Shown here one piece after another: positions 35,771-44,506 of a DNA stretch of 64,000 bases. Positions within the stretch are counted from its first letter, which is position 1. Each line of letters starts with the position of its first letter. Under the pieces are notes generated by a model. It worked only from the letters and a program-made list of their open reading frames with translations. It was not told where the DNA came from and searched no databases. A program made the translations under genes and the position numbers. Origin of the DNA: Thermoanaerobacterium thermosaccharolyticum DSM 571 (GTDB lineage Bacteria > Bacillota > Thermoanaerobacteria > Thermoanaerobacterales > Thermoanaerobacteraceae); the NCBI RefSeq assembly GCF_000145615.1, contig NC_014410.1, forward strand, positions 1,034,001 to 1,098,000, written 5' to 3'.

Positions 35771-37048
35771 ATGAATTATCAAGATGCAATAGATTACATT
35801 CACAATACTCATAAGTTTGGAATGAAACTGGGTCTTGACAATATAAAACGCTTGCTTATGCATATGGGAAATCCACAGAGCAATCTAAAATTTATTCACG
35901 TAGCTGGGACAAATGGAAAAGGATCAATATGTGCTTTTATAAATAGTATTTTATTTGAAGCAGGTTTTAAAGTTGGTCTTTATACATCTCCATATTTAGA
36001 AGAATTTGAAGAAAGGATGAGGATAAATAATCAAAATATTCCAAAGGATAAATTAATATATTACGTTGAATACATAAAGCCTATTATAGAAAAGTTGGTT
36101 GTTGAAGGATATAACCATCCTACAGAGTTTGAGATAATTACGGCAATTGCATTTAAATATTTTTGTGATGAAAATGTTGATTTTGTTGTGCTTGAAGTAG
36201 GGCTAGGAGGGCGTTTTGATGCTACAAATGTCATCGATAGTTCGCTAGTATCTGTAATAACAACAATTGACTATGACCACATGGATAAGCTTGGAGATAC
36301 TTTAGAAAAGATAGCGTTTGAAAAAGCCGGTATCATAAAAGAAAATGGGACAGTCGTTAGTTTTTATCAAAAAGATGAGGCACTTAAGGTTATAGAGGAA
36401 GTTTCTAGGTTTAAGAATGCATCACTATCTGTTATGGATATAAATGATGTTAAAATTAAAGAATCTAACAGTAATCATCAGGTATTTGACTACAAAAATT
36501 ACAAAAATCTTAAGATAAGCATAATTGGAAAGCATCAGATTTACAATGCTTCACTGGCTGTTATGGCTGTAGAGAAGCTAATACAATACGGTATAAATAT
36601 TAGCGAAGATGTGATAAAAAGGGGACTTATTAACGCAAAGTGGCCAGGAAGAATCGAGGTTATCAGTAAGTTACCATTAATCGTAATAGATGGCGCCCAT
36701 AATCCTCAAGGCATGGCTGCATTAAAGGAAGCTTTGAATTTATTTACATATAATAGATTGATACTTGTCATTGGCATGCTGAAGGACAAAGATACAGATA
36801 GTATGCTAAAATTGATAGTTCCTGAAGCAGACCTTATAATAACAACAAAACCCATAAGCGATAGGGCTTACACTGCAGAAGAATTATCACAAAAAATTGC
36901 ATATGATGATGTACTGCATTTTGAAAACATAGATGATGCAATAAATGAAGCTTTGAAAAGTGCAGGAAAAAATGATTTAATATTATTTTGCGGTTCGCTT
37001 TACATGATAGGGCATGTCAGGATGTATTTAAAAAATGTAATAAAATAA
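35771..37048 (+). CDS. folC: Folylpolyglutamate synthase (possibly bifunctional with dihydrofolate synthase)
   Basis: A 425-residue Mur-ligase-fold enzyme that adds glutamate to folates. The P-loop GTNGKGS is at 46-52, and 'FEIITAIAFKYF', 'VLEVGLGGRFDATNVI', 'DYDHMDKLGDTLEKIAFEKAGIIK' and the C-terminal 'VIDGAHNPQGMAAL' follow in the normal order. The start at 35771 has CGGAGGATG upstream. It lies close after the valS unit but beyond a terminator. Confidence 0.95.
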   Translation: MNYQDAIDYIHNTHKFGMKLGLDNIKRLLMHMGNPQSNLKFIHVAGTNGKGSICAFINSILFEAGFKVGLYTSPYLEEFEERMRINNQNIPKDKLIYYVEYIKPIIEKLVVEGYNHPTEFEIITAIAFKYFCDENVDFVVLEVGLGGRFDATNVIDSSLVSVITTIDYDHMDKLGDTLEKIAFEKAGIIKENGTVVSFYQKDEALKVIEEVSRFKNASLSVMDINDVKIKESNSNHQVFDYKNYKNLKISIIGKHQIYNASLAVMAVEKLIQYGINISEDVIKRGLINAKWPGRIEVISKLPLIVIDGAHNPQGMAALKEALNLFTYNRLILVIGMLKDKDTDSMLKLIVPEADLIITTKPISDRAYTAEELSQKIAYDDVLHFENIDDAINEALKSAGKNDLILFCGSLYMIGHVRMYLKNVIK

Positions 37049-37098
37049 ATATTTAAATAATATAATATAGAAAACTATAGTCTCCAGAAGGTGGTTGT

Positions 37099-37332
37099 AT
37101 GGAATATAACAGTGCAGAACTTCTACAAGAGATAGATAATGCACTAAAGCGGCTTAAGGAAAGCGAATTGTATCTTGAAAGAGTTGAAAAAGACAACTAC
37201 CTTAAAACAAAACTTGCACAGTTAAAATATGACTTTGCAAGGGAGGAATACTTAAGACTTTTGAAAATTGCGCGAGATGAGCATATAAAGTACGATATGC
37301 AAGATTTGTATGAAAAGATTATAGACATGTGA
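37099..37332 (+). CDS. Small hypothetical protein, 77 residues
   Basis: Not recognised. It is a charged, fully helical sequence (probably a short coiled coil, residues 5-60) with no cysteines or membrane segment. GAAGGTGG stands about 7 bases before the ATG, and a TATAAT lies just upstream, so it is probably a real gene. A GC-rich hairpin follows the stop codon. Confidence 0.6.
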   Translation: MEYNSAELLQEIDNALKRLKESELYLERVEKDNYLKTKLAQLKYDFAREEYLRLLKIARDEHIKYDMQDLYEKIIDM

Positions 37333-37336
37333 TGAA

Positions 37337-37354
37337 AGCGGCCGAAAGGCCGCT
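37337..37354 (+). terminator. GC-rich hairpin with GAAA tetraloop
   Basis: A 7-bp stem AGCGGCC/GGCCGCT with a GNRA loop, 4 bases past the stop codon. The T tract is missing, so termination is uncertain; it could instead stabilise the mRNA 3' end. Confidence 0.45.
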
Positions 37355-37444
37355 CGCTGTATTTGGTATAATCTTTTTGAGAAATATACATGTGCTAATG
37401 ATACAATAAGGCTAAAATATGAAAGGATAAAGTTCATAAGAAGT

Positions 37445-38034
37445 GTAGTGCTGTATTTGATAGGTGTGTGTTTTGCAATAGGTGGATTTGATTACGCCAT
37501 AGGCTCTCCTTTGGGATTTGGTAAAAAGTTTGAAGAAGGAATCAGGGCAATGGGAGCGGTGGGGCTTGGCTTTGAAATTATTCCACTGCAACAAGTAATG
37601 TTTGTGGTAGGGAAAATTGCCTTTATACTGGCTGGCGCATACCCAATGCTGGCTATGCTTGAGAGATTTTTTAGCAATTTTTTTAAAAAGATAGGGGACA
37701 GGTGCGGCATAGACGATATCTCTGTTGTGAGCTTGCTGGGCAATCTTGCTACTAATTTGCTTGTATTTGGCAATTTTAAAAACATGAATAACAAAGGGAA
37801 AGTAGTCTGTTCGGCTTTTGCTATAAGTGGTGCTTTTGTATTTGGAGGTCAGATGGGGTTTGTGTCAGGAGTGGCACCAAGTATGCTGGTACCATTTTGG
37901 TGTCCAAATTTGTTGCAGGGATATTTGGGCTTATTCTGGCACTTTGGTTTATGGGACAGATAGCATTTCACATACGTCAGCAAGGCTTTGAAAGTCCTTC
38001 ATACATAATTAATAAAAATATATTGTTCTGCTGA
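37445..38034 (+). pseudogene. eutH: Decayed eutH (ethanolamine permease) fragment
   Basis: The frame from about 37445 keeps the EutH N-terminal block 'AIGGFDYAIGSPLGFGKKFEEGIRAMG', then jumps to the C-terminal part ('AFILAGAYPMLAML', 'NNKGKVVCSAFAISGAFVFGGQMGF'). About 200 residues that should lie between are missing. Near 37893 the frame changes: reading one base over continues the family C-terminus ('ILVSKFVAGIFGLILALWFMGQ') to a stop at 38032-38034. So there is an internal deletion plus a one-base loss. No other eut gene is near. There is no good start codon or ribosome site. Confidence 0.82.
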
Positions 38035-38128
38035 TACAGCTATCATGATGAACAAAAGCAATACATAAAACCTTGTCAATTTTGCATTTGTCAAGTCAGA
38101 AATTACTCCAAAGATTAAAAAATCTTAC

Positions 38129-38157
38129 TTGATATAATAAAATATTTATGATAAAAT
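38129..38157 (+). promoter_or_regulatory. Promoter of the tRNA-Pro gene
   Basis: TTGATA (38129-38134), 17-bp spacer, TAAAAT (38152-38157), 11 bases before the mature tRNA. Confidence 0.6.
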
Positions 38158-38168
38158 TGTAAATGCGT

Positions 38169-38243
38169 CGGGGCATGGCGCAGAGGTAGCGCGCGCGGTT
38201 CGGGACCGTGAGGTCGCAGGTTCAAATCCTGTTGCCCCGACCA
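38169..38243 (+). tRNA. tRNA-Pro (anticodon CGG)
   Basis: All arms fold: acceptor CGGGGCA/TGCCCCG, D arm GCGC/GCGC, anticodon stem CGCGG/CCGTG with loop TTCGGGA (anticodon CGG, codon CCG), T arm GCAGG/CCTGT with TTCAAAT loop. The discriminator is A and CCA is encoded. The isoacceptor is a single gene with its own promoter. Confidence 0.97.
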
Positions 38244-38305
38244 TTTTGTGGCATTAATTACTTCCATGCATATTATAAAGTAGCATATGCGTGGAGGGAT
38301 GCACT

Positions 38306-39217
38306 TTGAAAATATTTGTAGCCAACAAAGGTGATGACACAATAAGCTTTATAAATGATAACCAGACGAAGGCATTTCTTGAATTGGTGAAAGATAAATT
38401 TACTTTTAAGAGTGATAAAAGTCATGTGCCGCAAATAGGGCCTCATAGATTGCTTATGGATAAATACAAAAAAGAATTGTATACGCTAAATATGTTTGAT
38501 GATTCAATAAGTATCATTGACATTGAGAATTTCCAATTAATTGATACTGTGTATGTAGGGCCTTCCCCAAATGATGGAATAATATTAAATAACCTTATTT
38601 ATGTATTAAATGGCGATGCAGATTGTTTAAGTGTTTTTGATATAGGGTCTGGTAAAATATTAGAACAGATTAAGGTTGGTTTTCAACCGCAATCTATACT
38701 TTACAGTAAAAAACATAAAAAAATTTTTGTATCCAATATGAATTCTGATTCGATATCTTTAATAAATCCACTTAATTTGCGCATTGAAAAAACATTATCA
38801 GTTTATTCAAAACCATATGGGATGTGTTTGTCAGATGACGAAAAATTTTTATTTATAGCAAACACATACCTTGAAACAGGGCTTGATGGTTCTATAACAA
38901 TCTATGATATAATAAACGATGAAATTATTGACAATATACGATGTGGAAGATTGCCAATTTCCATTGCATTCCATAATGGCTTTATATTTGTAGTAAACTC
39001 ATGTTCTAACACATTGATGAAAATCAATTTACAATCCCGGCAATGCGAAGAACTTTATTGTGGTTATATGCCAGTTTATATTAAAATATTTAAAGACTTC
39101 GCATATGTATCAGTTTCAGGTGAAAATAAGTTGATTATTGTGAATATAAATGATTTTAAAATTGAAAAAAAAGTAGAAGTTGGTAAAGAGCCCGATGGTC
39201 TCATTTTTGAGGCGTAA
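38306..39217 (+). CDS. YVTN-family beta-propeller repeat protein
   Basis: A 303-residue protein made of about seven 40-residue repeats with the pattern '...KIFVSNMNSDSISLINPLNLRIEKTLSVYSKPYGMCLS', typical of YVTN/YncE beta-propellers. There is no signal peptide, so it is probably cytoplasmic or spore-associated. The start is TTG at 38306, 7 bases after GGAGGG; the GTG at 38291 overlaps that site. The 3' end overlaps the convergent DUF4364 gene by 17 bases. Function unknown. Confidence 0.78.
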   Translation: MKIFVANKGDDTISFINDNQTKAFLELVKDKFTFKSDKSHVPQIGPHRLLMDKYKKELYTLNMFDDSISIIDIENFQLIDTVYVGPSPNDGIILNNLIYVLNGDADCLSVFDIGSGKILEQIKVGFQPQSILYSKKHKKIFVSNMNSDSISLINPLNLRIEKTLSVYSKPYGMCLSDDEKFLFIANTYLETGLDGSITIYDIINDEIIDNIRCGRLPISIAFHNGFIFVVNSCSNTLMKINLQSRQCEELYCGYMPVYIKIFKDFAYVSVSGENKLIIVNINDFKIEKKVEVGKEPDGLIFEA

Positions 39218-39719
39218 GGGCTTTTATAATATAGCTGTATATATCATTTGATTTTTGTTTCCAGTTATCGCACACTATTTTAGCTTGCTGTGCATTGACT
39301 AAATTTAGATTTATTTCGATAAGGACGATATCATTTTCTATGACTTGTAAATTAGCTATGAATTCATTATCCGATTTTTTATAATATGTTGCTACATATT
39401 GAGATTCTTGTTTGAATTTTTCTTTGTTTATTACTATATATTCATCGATTTTTTTTCTTATATTTTCTTGTATGTGATTAAAGAATAATTTTAACGCATT
39501 CAATCCAAATTCCGATAAAACATATTTATTCTCTTTAAGTTTGATAAAATTACTTTCTTCTAATTCATTTAAATATTGCTGTAAATAGAAATAATTCATC
39601 AAATTATTATCAGAGATTATTCTATTTATTTGTTCACCTGTTATAGGCATATCTATTCTATTTAATATATATAATATTATTAGTTTATTCTCGGCCAATT
39701 CTTGAATTTCATAACTCAA
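39201..39719 (-). CDS. DUF4364 family winged-helix protein
   Basis: A 172-residue protein with an N-terminal winged-helix region ('ELAENKLIILYILNRIDMPITGEQINRIISD', residues 7-38), then a mixed domain ('YVATYYKKSDNEFIANLQV'). It matches DUF4364, found in many clostridia and probably a transcription regulator. The start is TTG at 39719 behind GAGGGGTG. It runs into the end of the YVTN gene on the other strand. Confidence 0.82.
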   Translation of the reverse strand: MSYEIQELAENKLIILYILNRIDMPITGEQINRIISDNNLMNYFYLQQYLNELEESNFIKLKENKYVLSEFGLNALKLFFNHIQENIRKKIDEYIVINKEKFKQESQYVATYYKKSDNEFIANLQVIENDIVLIEINLNLVNAQQAKIVCDNWKQKSNDIYSYIIKALTPQK

Positions 39720-39782
39720 CTTTTCACACCCCTCACAATATATTGTATGCTATTTATATTCTACCACAAAATATATATTAAA

Positions 39783-39811
39783 AAAAGAGAGTACTTTGAA
39801 TACTCTCTTTT
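39783..39811. terminator. Terminator after the SASP gene
   Basis: A perfect 11-bp stem (39783-39793 with 39801-39811) and 7-nt loop. The A run preceding it becomes a U run in the minus-strand SASP transcript. Confidence 0.85.
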
Positions 39812-39818
39812 GCATTAT

Positions 39819-40112
39819 TTATTTCATATATTCTGCTTCGCTTCCTGCTGCGCCGTTGCCTCTTTGTGCTGTTTTTTCGCCACCTATACTTATGCCATTT
39901 GACATTGCAGATTCGGCGTAATTTACCATTCTTCTAAGCATGTGACCTCCAACAGCGCCGCAATCACGACTTGATAAATTTCCCCAATAATCTTCAGAAC
40001 CTTGTTTTACTGGCAGTCCTAGTTCTTTAGCTATTTCATATTTTAAATTATCCAGTGCTTTATGTGCTTCGGGCACTACTTTCGGTTTATCGTTCCAACT
40101 TCCTCTTGCCAT
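39819..40112 (-). CDS. Alpha/beta-type small acid-soluble spore protein
   Basis: A 97-residue SASP that coats and protects spore DNA. The first conserved block 'ALDNLKYEIAKELGLP' holds the GPR protease site (K-Y-E-I-A), and the second is 'YWGNLSSRDCGAVGGHMLRRM'. The C-terminal tail (about 75-97) is longer than usual. AGGAGG lies 5-6 bases before the ATG. A candidate forespore sigma-G promoter lies upstream. It shows that the host makes spores. Confidence 0.95.
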   Translation of the reverse strand: MARGSWNDKPKVVPEAHKALDNLKYEIAKELGLPVKQGSEDYWGNLSSRDCGAVGGHMLRRMVNYAESAMSNGISIGGEKTAQRGNGAAGSEAEYMK

Positions 40113-40143
40113 ATTTATTCCTCCTAAAAATTATTCCAATCTT

Positions 40144-40172
40144 TAATTTGTGTAGAAATATGCAATTTATTC
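40144..40172 (-). promoter_or_regulatory. Candidate sigma-G promoter of the SASP gene
   Basis: On the minus strand GAATA (40168-40172), 17-bp spacer, CAAATTA (40144-40150), close to the sigma-G consensus (gHATR / CATnHTA) and fitting a SASP gene. Confidence 0.5.
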
Positions 40173-40174
40173 TT

Positions 40175-40202
40175 TTTACAAATTGCGATTTTATGTTAAA
40201 AT
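40175..40202 (+). promoter_or_regulatory. Promoter of the Fe-S protein gene
   Basis: TTTACA (40175-40180), 16-bp spacer, TAAAAT (40197-40202), 34 bases before the GTG start. Confidence 0.5.
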
Positions 40203-40235
40203 CATTTTGAAATTAAAAAGTAAAAGGTGATTTAT

Positions 40236-40913
40236 GTGAATAGACAATTAATTGTTGAAGAAAAAATGAAAGAGTGGGGTGCATCAATCGTTGGATTTTC
40301 AGATCTTATAGATGTACTTCCTGATGATTTAAAAGATTTAAGGTATGGAATAACGGTGGCAGTTAAATTATCAGATAGAATAATAAATGAAATCAATGAT
40401 AAGCCTACTTATACTTATTTTCATCATTATCGCTCAGTAAATACGTTGATAGATCAGATAACATTGAAAACTGTATTGATGATGGAAGAATGGGGGTATA
40501 ATGCTCTGGCAGTACCTGCATCCCAATCAATAAAGGAACTTGGAGAATACAGGGGATTATTTCAACATAAGACGGCTGCAACAAAAGCAGGATTGGGGTG
40601 GATTGGCAAAAATGGTCTTTTGGTTACAGAAAAATATGGCCCGAGAGTACGACTTGGTACGGTATTGACAGACTTTGAATTAGATACTGGGAAACCGATA
40701 GAGACTAGCAAGTGCGGAAATTGTACCTTATGTGTTAAAAGTTGTCCTGCAATGGCACTTCACGGGAAATTATGGGAAGCCGGAATAGAAAGAAAAGAAA
40801 TTGTTGATGCACAGGCATGCAGTGAATATATGAATAAAAATTTTAAACATATAGGAAGAGGCTCTGTTTGCGGTATTTGCATTAAAGTTTGCCCATATGG
40901 TATTAAAAATTAA
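40236..40913 (+). CDS. QueG-like double [4Fe-4S] cluster protein
   Basis: A 225-residue protein with two ferredoxin-type clusters in the C-terminal half: 'CGNCTLCVKSCP' and 'CGICIKVCPYG', plus an isolated cysteine in 'AQACSEY'. The N-terminal half resembles the cobalamin-binding part of epoxyqueuosine reductase, including 'TKAGLGWIGKNGLLVTEKYGPRVRLGTVLTD'. It is shorter than QueG (about 310-380), so epoxyqueuosine reduction is doubtful. It is better read as a reductase-like Fe-S protein. The start is GTG at 40236, 7 bases after AAAAGGTG. Confidence 0.78.
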   Translation: MNRQLIVEEKMKEWGASIVGFSDLIDVLPDDLKDLRYGITVAVKLSDRIINEINDKPTYTYFHHYRSVNTLIDQITLKTVLMMEEWGYNALAVPASQSIKELGEYRGLFQHKTAATKAGLGWIGKNGLLVTEKYGPRVRLGTVLTDFELDTGKPIETSKCGNCTLCVKSCPAMALHGKLWEAGIERKEIVDAQACSEYMNKNFKHIGRGSVCGICIKVCPYGIKN

Positions 40914-40986
40914 TAATTTTTTAATAAACTTTATCTAAATATTTGCTAAAATTTATTTATAGAAACAAAAAAGGGGAGTCACTGCA

Positions 40987-42801
40987 ATGTGGCGAATAAC
41001 TTATAAAATAATGGCGCTATTTATAACATTATTATTTTTTTTATCTGGATGCGGCATAAATAAAACGCAAGAAAGTGGTATAAATAACAAAATAGCTAAG
41101 ATTAACAAAAATGTCGAATATAGTTATAGTTTAAATAGCATTCCAAAATTTGGTCTACAGGCCATTTATTTTATAAATGGGAAAGATGGCTGGGCAGGTG
41201 GACAAGGGATTATTCTCTCAACAAATGACGGAGGCAAGAATTGGAGTGTAGAACATACTGGTTCTTTTAATATATTGGCATTTGATTTTGTTAATTCGAT
41301 TTATGGTTGGGCAATATCTGATAAATCAATATTAAGAACTACCAATGGTGGTAAGACTTGGACTGAATTGCCGAAATTGAGTGCAAATATAACAAATATA
41401 AAATTTGTAACTGTTGATAAAGGTTATGGGCTTTCAGGCGATAAGCTTTACGTTACAAATGATGGCGGGCAAACTTGGGAAAGTATAAACACTAAAATAA
41501 AAATAGATTCATACGATTTTGTCGATCAATACCATGGTTTTGCGTCATACAATAACAGTATATATTATACGAAAGATGGTGGAATATCGTGGAATTTTTT
41601 GTTTAATCCGTATTTGCAAGGGGAATGGAATGTTGAAATTTCCGCAATTGATTTAAACGATATATGGGCCATTTATAGAGGTAAATCATCATCAATGAAT
41701 AAACAACCTTATCTTATTTTAAAGACAAATGACGGTGGCAAAACATGGAGTACATTAGCAGAAGAAAGTTATTTTGGCGATTTATATGGAAGTCATAAAT
41801 CGAGCAATTTTTTAGGCTCGTATTTAAGTACAATCAACATCGTTGATAAAGACACTGCTTTTGCTATTGGTTTAAATCCAGCTAATGAAAGCGACAAAAT
41901 GATAATTTCCAGGACGACAGATGGTGGAAATACTTGGAGCAGTTACCCGATACCTCAATTTGATTTGGAAAGTTTGATTGAAGGACCTATTCCAATATCA
42001 TTTGTAGATACTTATAATGGTTGGATTGCTTCCACAAAAAACGGGAATGGCATAATATTAAACACATTAGATGGTGGCCAAACATGGCAGCAACAATATC
42101 CTGTAAGAAAGGATAATAACCAAAAGAACAGTGAATTTATAAATCCTGTCATTATTGATGCATTAAAAGATATTGCAGGAAATGCAATCATAAAAATTTA
42201 CGCGCCTTCTGTTGTGCCTTTGCCGGAAGATAAGAAAAATCTATATATAACTGCGGCTCCTAAAATGGGTAAATTTAATGATAATTACAATGTGGACCTT
42301 ATAATAACTGATAAGCCCCTTGATGTAAAAAGTTCTAAAATAGAATCTAACAAAAATGATGCTAATAATATTCTTGGAGATTTTGGTGGTCTTCTTTTTA
42401 GTTCTGATATCGACGCCGAAAATTATATAAGCGCGATTGAACAGAATAATGGATTTATTGTTGACGATGAGAGCAAGAAACTTAATTATAAGGATTTCAT
42501 ATGGGGACATGTCTATTATAAGAAAGGTAAATACAGCGTGCAATGGAAAGAAGGCAGATGGATTGTTGAGGTTAATTCTGAAGAAAAGCCGCAATTAGAC
42601 CTTGCTAAGCAGATGGTAAAATATCTTCAAAATTATAATTTGCCTGTTCCACTGTATAAAGGGCTGATCGTAGTTAATATATCTAAGAACAAGACGACAA
42701 CTAATATTTACTGGGCAAAAGAATCCAGTGTTTACTATATAAATTATAACTTTAAGCCGATAGATGCTTTGCAAATGGCAGTATCAATGAAAGAGAACTG
42801 A
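40987..42801 (+). CDS. Lipoprotein with YCF48/BNR-like beta-propeller
   Basis: A 604-residue exported lipoprotein. The signal peptide ends in the lipobox LSGC with the lipidated C22. At least seven 'T-x-D-G-G-x-T-W' repeats (for example TNDGGKNWS, TTNGGKTWT, TLDGGQTWQ) between residues 75 and 380 form a YCF48/sialidase-like propeller. The C-terminal third (about 400-600) is a separate domain with no recognised motif. YCF48 is a photosystem assembly factor in cyanobacteria; here it is probably just the fold. AGGGGAG lies about 9 bases before the ATG. A perfect terminator follows. Confidence 0.82.
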   Translation: MWRITYKIMALFITLLFFLSGCGINKTQESGINNKIAKINKNVEYSYSLNSIPKFGLQAIYFINGKDGWAGGQGIILSTNDGGKNWSVEHTGSFNILAFDFVNSIYGWAISDKSILRTTNGGKTWTELPKLSANITNIKFVTVDKGYGLSGDKLYVTNDGGQTWESINTKIKIDSYDFVDQYHGFASYNNSIYYTKDGGISWNFLFNPYLQGEWNVEISAIDLNDIWAIYRGKSSSMNKQPYLILKTNDGGKTWSTLAEESYFGDLYGSHKSSNFLGSYLSTINIVDKDTAFAIGLNPANESDKMIISRTTDGGNTWSSYPIPQFDLESLIEGPIPISFVDTYNGWIASTKNGNGIILNTLDGGQTWQQQYPVRKDNNQKNSEFINPVIIDALKDIAGNAIIKIYAPSVVPLPEDKKNLYITAAPKMGKFNDNYNVDLIITDKPLDVKSSKIESNKNDANNILGDFGGLLFSSDIDAENYISAIEQNNGFIVDDESKKLNYKDFIWGHVYYKKGKYSVQWKEGRWIVEVNSEEKPQLDLAKQMVKYLQNYNLPVPLYKGLIVVNISKNKTTTNIYWAKESSVYYINYNFKPIDALQMAVSMKEN

Positions 42802-42838
42802 TTAGGATTTAGCTTAACTTTATTATAATTTGCATTTC

Positions 42839-42869
42839 AAAAAAGTACTCAAACAATGAGTACTTTTTT
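42839..42869. terminator. Terminator after the YCF48-like lipoprotein gene
   Basis: A perfect 13-bp stem (42839-42851 with 42857-42869) and 5-nt loop; the T run forms the 3' arm. The 107 bases from here to the insertion element hold no convincing gene. Confidence 0.9.
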
Positions 42870-43036
42870 GAATATATTGTAATTTAAGAGAATAATATTA
42901 AATCTATGATTCATATCTTGACAGGAGTGAAAGGTTGAAATTAAAAGTACAAATTGCAATAAGAATAAAATGGCATAGCAAACAGGCCATCTTTTGATGA
43001 CTTTTTAAAAATTAAATATCGAAGTAAGTGTTAAGG

Positions 43037-44279
43037 CTAAATAGCTGGCTTTATTTTATAGCCTTGAAGTTGAGCTAATAGTATAGCTTGCTCAACCGTA
43101 ATCTCGCGTTTTGCGGGAAAAGCATCAGATTTTTTATATAATTCAGCATTATATGGTTCTTTCTTCTTCAACATGTTGTATAATGCTGTAAGAAGCATTC
43201 TTGCAATAGCAATGATTGCTTTCTTGTGGCCGCGACGCTTTTTGATGCGCAAATAGCGGTTACGAATTTCAGGATGTTTCTCGCTTTTAACTACAGAGTT
43301 AGCACACTGCACAAGAAGCGGCTTAATGTAACATCCTGCTTTGGAAACCCGGACAGATTTTTTCTTGCCTGCACTCTCATTGTTAGTTGGAGTGAGTCCA
43401 GCCCATGAGCATAAGTGTTTCGCTGAAGGAAAAGCCTCCATATTTACGCCGATTTCAGATATTACAGTAATAGCCGAGAAAATATTTTTAAACGATGGAG
43501 CGGTTAGAATTATGTCTAGTTCTTGTTGATAAGGCGCAGCGAGCGCAAGAATTAGTTTTTCTAACTCTGCTTTCCGGGATTCCAAATCTTCAAAATGACC
43601 TTTGATGATCTTTAATTTTCCAGCTTGTTCAGGCGTAATATAACCATCAACAGCGATAAAGCTCAGGAAGTTTTTTTAGCATAGAACCATGAATTAAAGA
43701 TCCAATATCAAAGGAAGTATCAAGAGGATTTTCTAGAAGCTTATCAATTATCTTTTGAGAACTTTTGCCGAAAGTGTCTGAAACAATGTTTCCTAACTGT
43801 ATGTTAGAAACCGTGAGACAATTTTGGAGTCTGTTCTTTTCGCTAGACATAAAGCAAATAAGCTTAAAGCGATAGCGCATTAAGTCACGAAGTTGTCTAA
43901 TATCAGCAGGAGGCATAAAGCTAGCGGCAACAAGATCATGCTTAAACAGGTCAGCAATCCATTTTGCATCTTTCTTGTCAGTTTTTTTACCACGAATAGC
44001 CTTAACATATTTAGGATGTGCAAGTATGATGTTGCAGGAGCTTTCTAATATATTAAACACAGGAATCCAGTATTTCCCGGTAGATTCCATGCAAACATCC
44101 TTGCAGTTATTGTCCAAAAGCCATTGTAACAGCTCTCTTAAACCCTTCGTGTAGGTAGAAAAGCGATGGCTTTTATAGGTGGTAATTCCATTAGAATTAG
44201 TGGAAGCAATACATGCAACCACAAAGGTTTTGTGTACATCAATTCCACAACAGATTTTATACACGATTTTTAAAGCCAT
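43037..44279 (-). pseudogene. IS110 transposase/recombinase, broken by one base in a homopolymer
   Basis: The N-terminal frame starts at the ATG at 44279 behind AAAGGAG and has the RuvC-like DEDD residues D14 (GIDVHK), E65 (MESTGKYW), D101 and D104 (KTDKKDAK). It leaves frame at a run of seven T on the plus strand (43671-43677). Reading six restores 'KNFLSFIAVDGYITPEQAGKLK', which joins the C-terminal Transposase_20 domain with 'CSWAGLTPTNNESAGKKKSVRVSKAG'. So a one-base insertion, real or a sequencing error, splits an otherwise complete ~414-residue protein. Confidence 0.88.
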
Positions 44280-44329
44280 AGGGAACTCCTTTCTAAACCG
44301 ATAGGTTCTAAAAATTAAAGGGATAGACA

Positions 44330-44506
44330 GCATTGACTGATTGTCTAGCATTAAACGAGAATGTTTAAACAAAGATAAGGTTACGTGCTCAGTGGCACAC
44401 TTATTTGTGCTTGGAAAGACAATCTACACATATAAAAATGCGGTCACTACGTAGATGTAGCAAACCACTCACCTCCCCGTGATTTGTAGTTTACTGATAT
44501 CCCTAT
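44330..44506 (-). ncRNA. Putative bridge RNA of the IS110 element
   Basis: The noncoding region between the element's left end and the transposase is rich in inverted repeats: AGACAATC/GATTGTCT (44417-44424 with 44339-44346), GTGC/GCAC, GCAC/GTGC, and TCAC/GTGA around a G-rich loop. A TATAAT at 44513-44518 (minus strand) would start an RNA near 44506. Left-guide matches are UGUGCCACU (target side) and GUUUGCU (donor side), each ending in the CT core. The length of about 177 is borrowed from IS621. Exact ends are not known. Confidence 0.65.

Noticed and set aside
37448-37963. An intact 171-residue membrane protein
   Set aside because: The two ends match distant parts of EutH and the family C-terminus continues in another frame, so it is a broken gene.
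38129-38243. An integrated element using tRNA-Pro as attachment site
   Set aside because: No integrase gene and no repeated 3' tRNA end were found in the flanks.
42933-42995. A short frame behind AGGAGTGAAAGG before the IS110 element
   Set aside because: Only about 20 codons, crossing the proposed element end, with no recognisable product; possibly the cut start of a lost gene, but not supportable.
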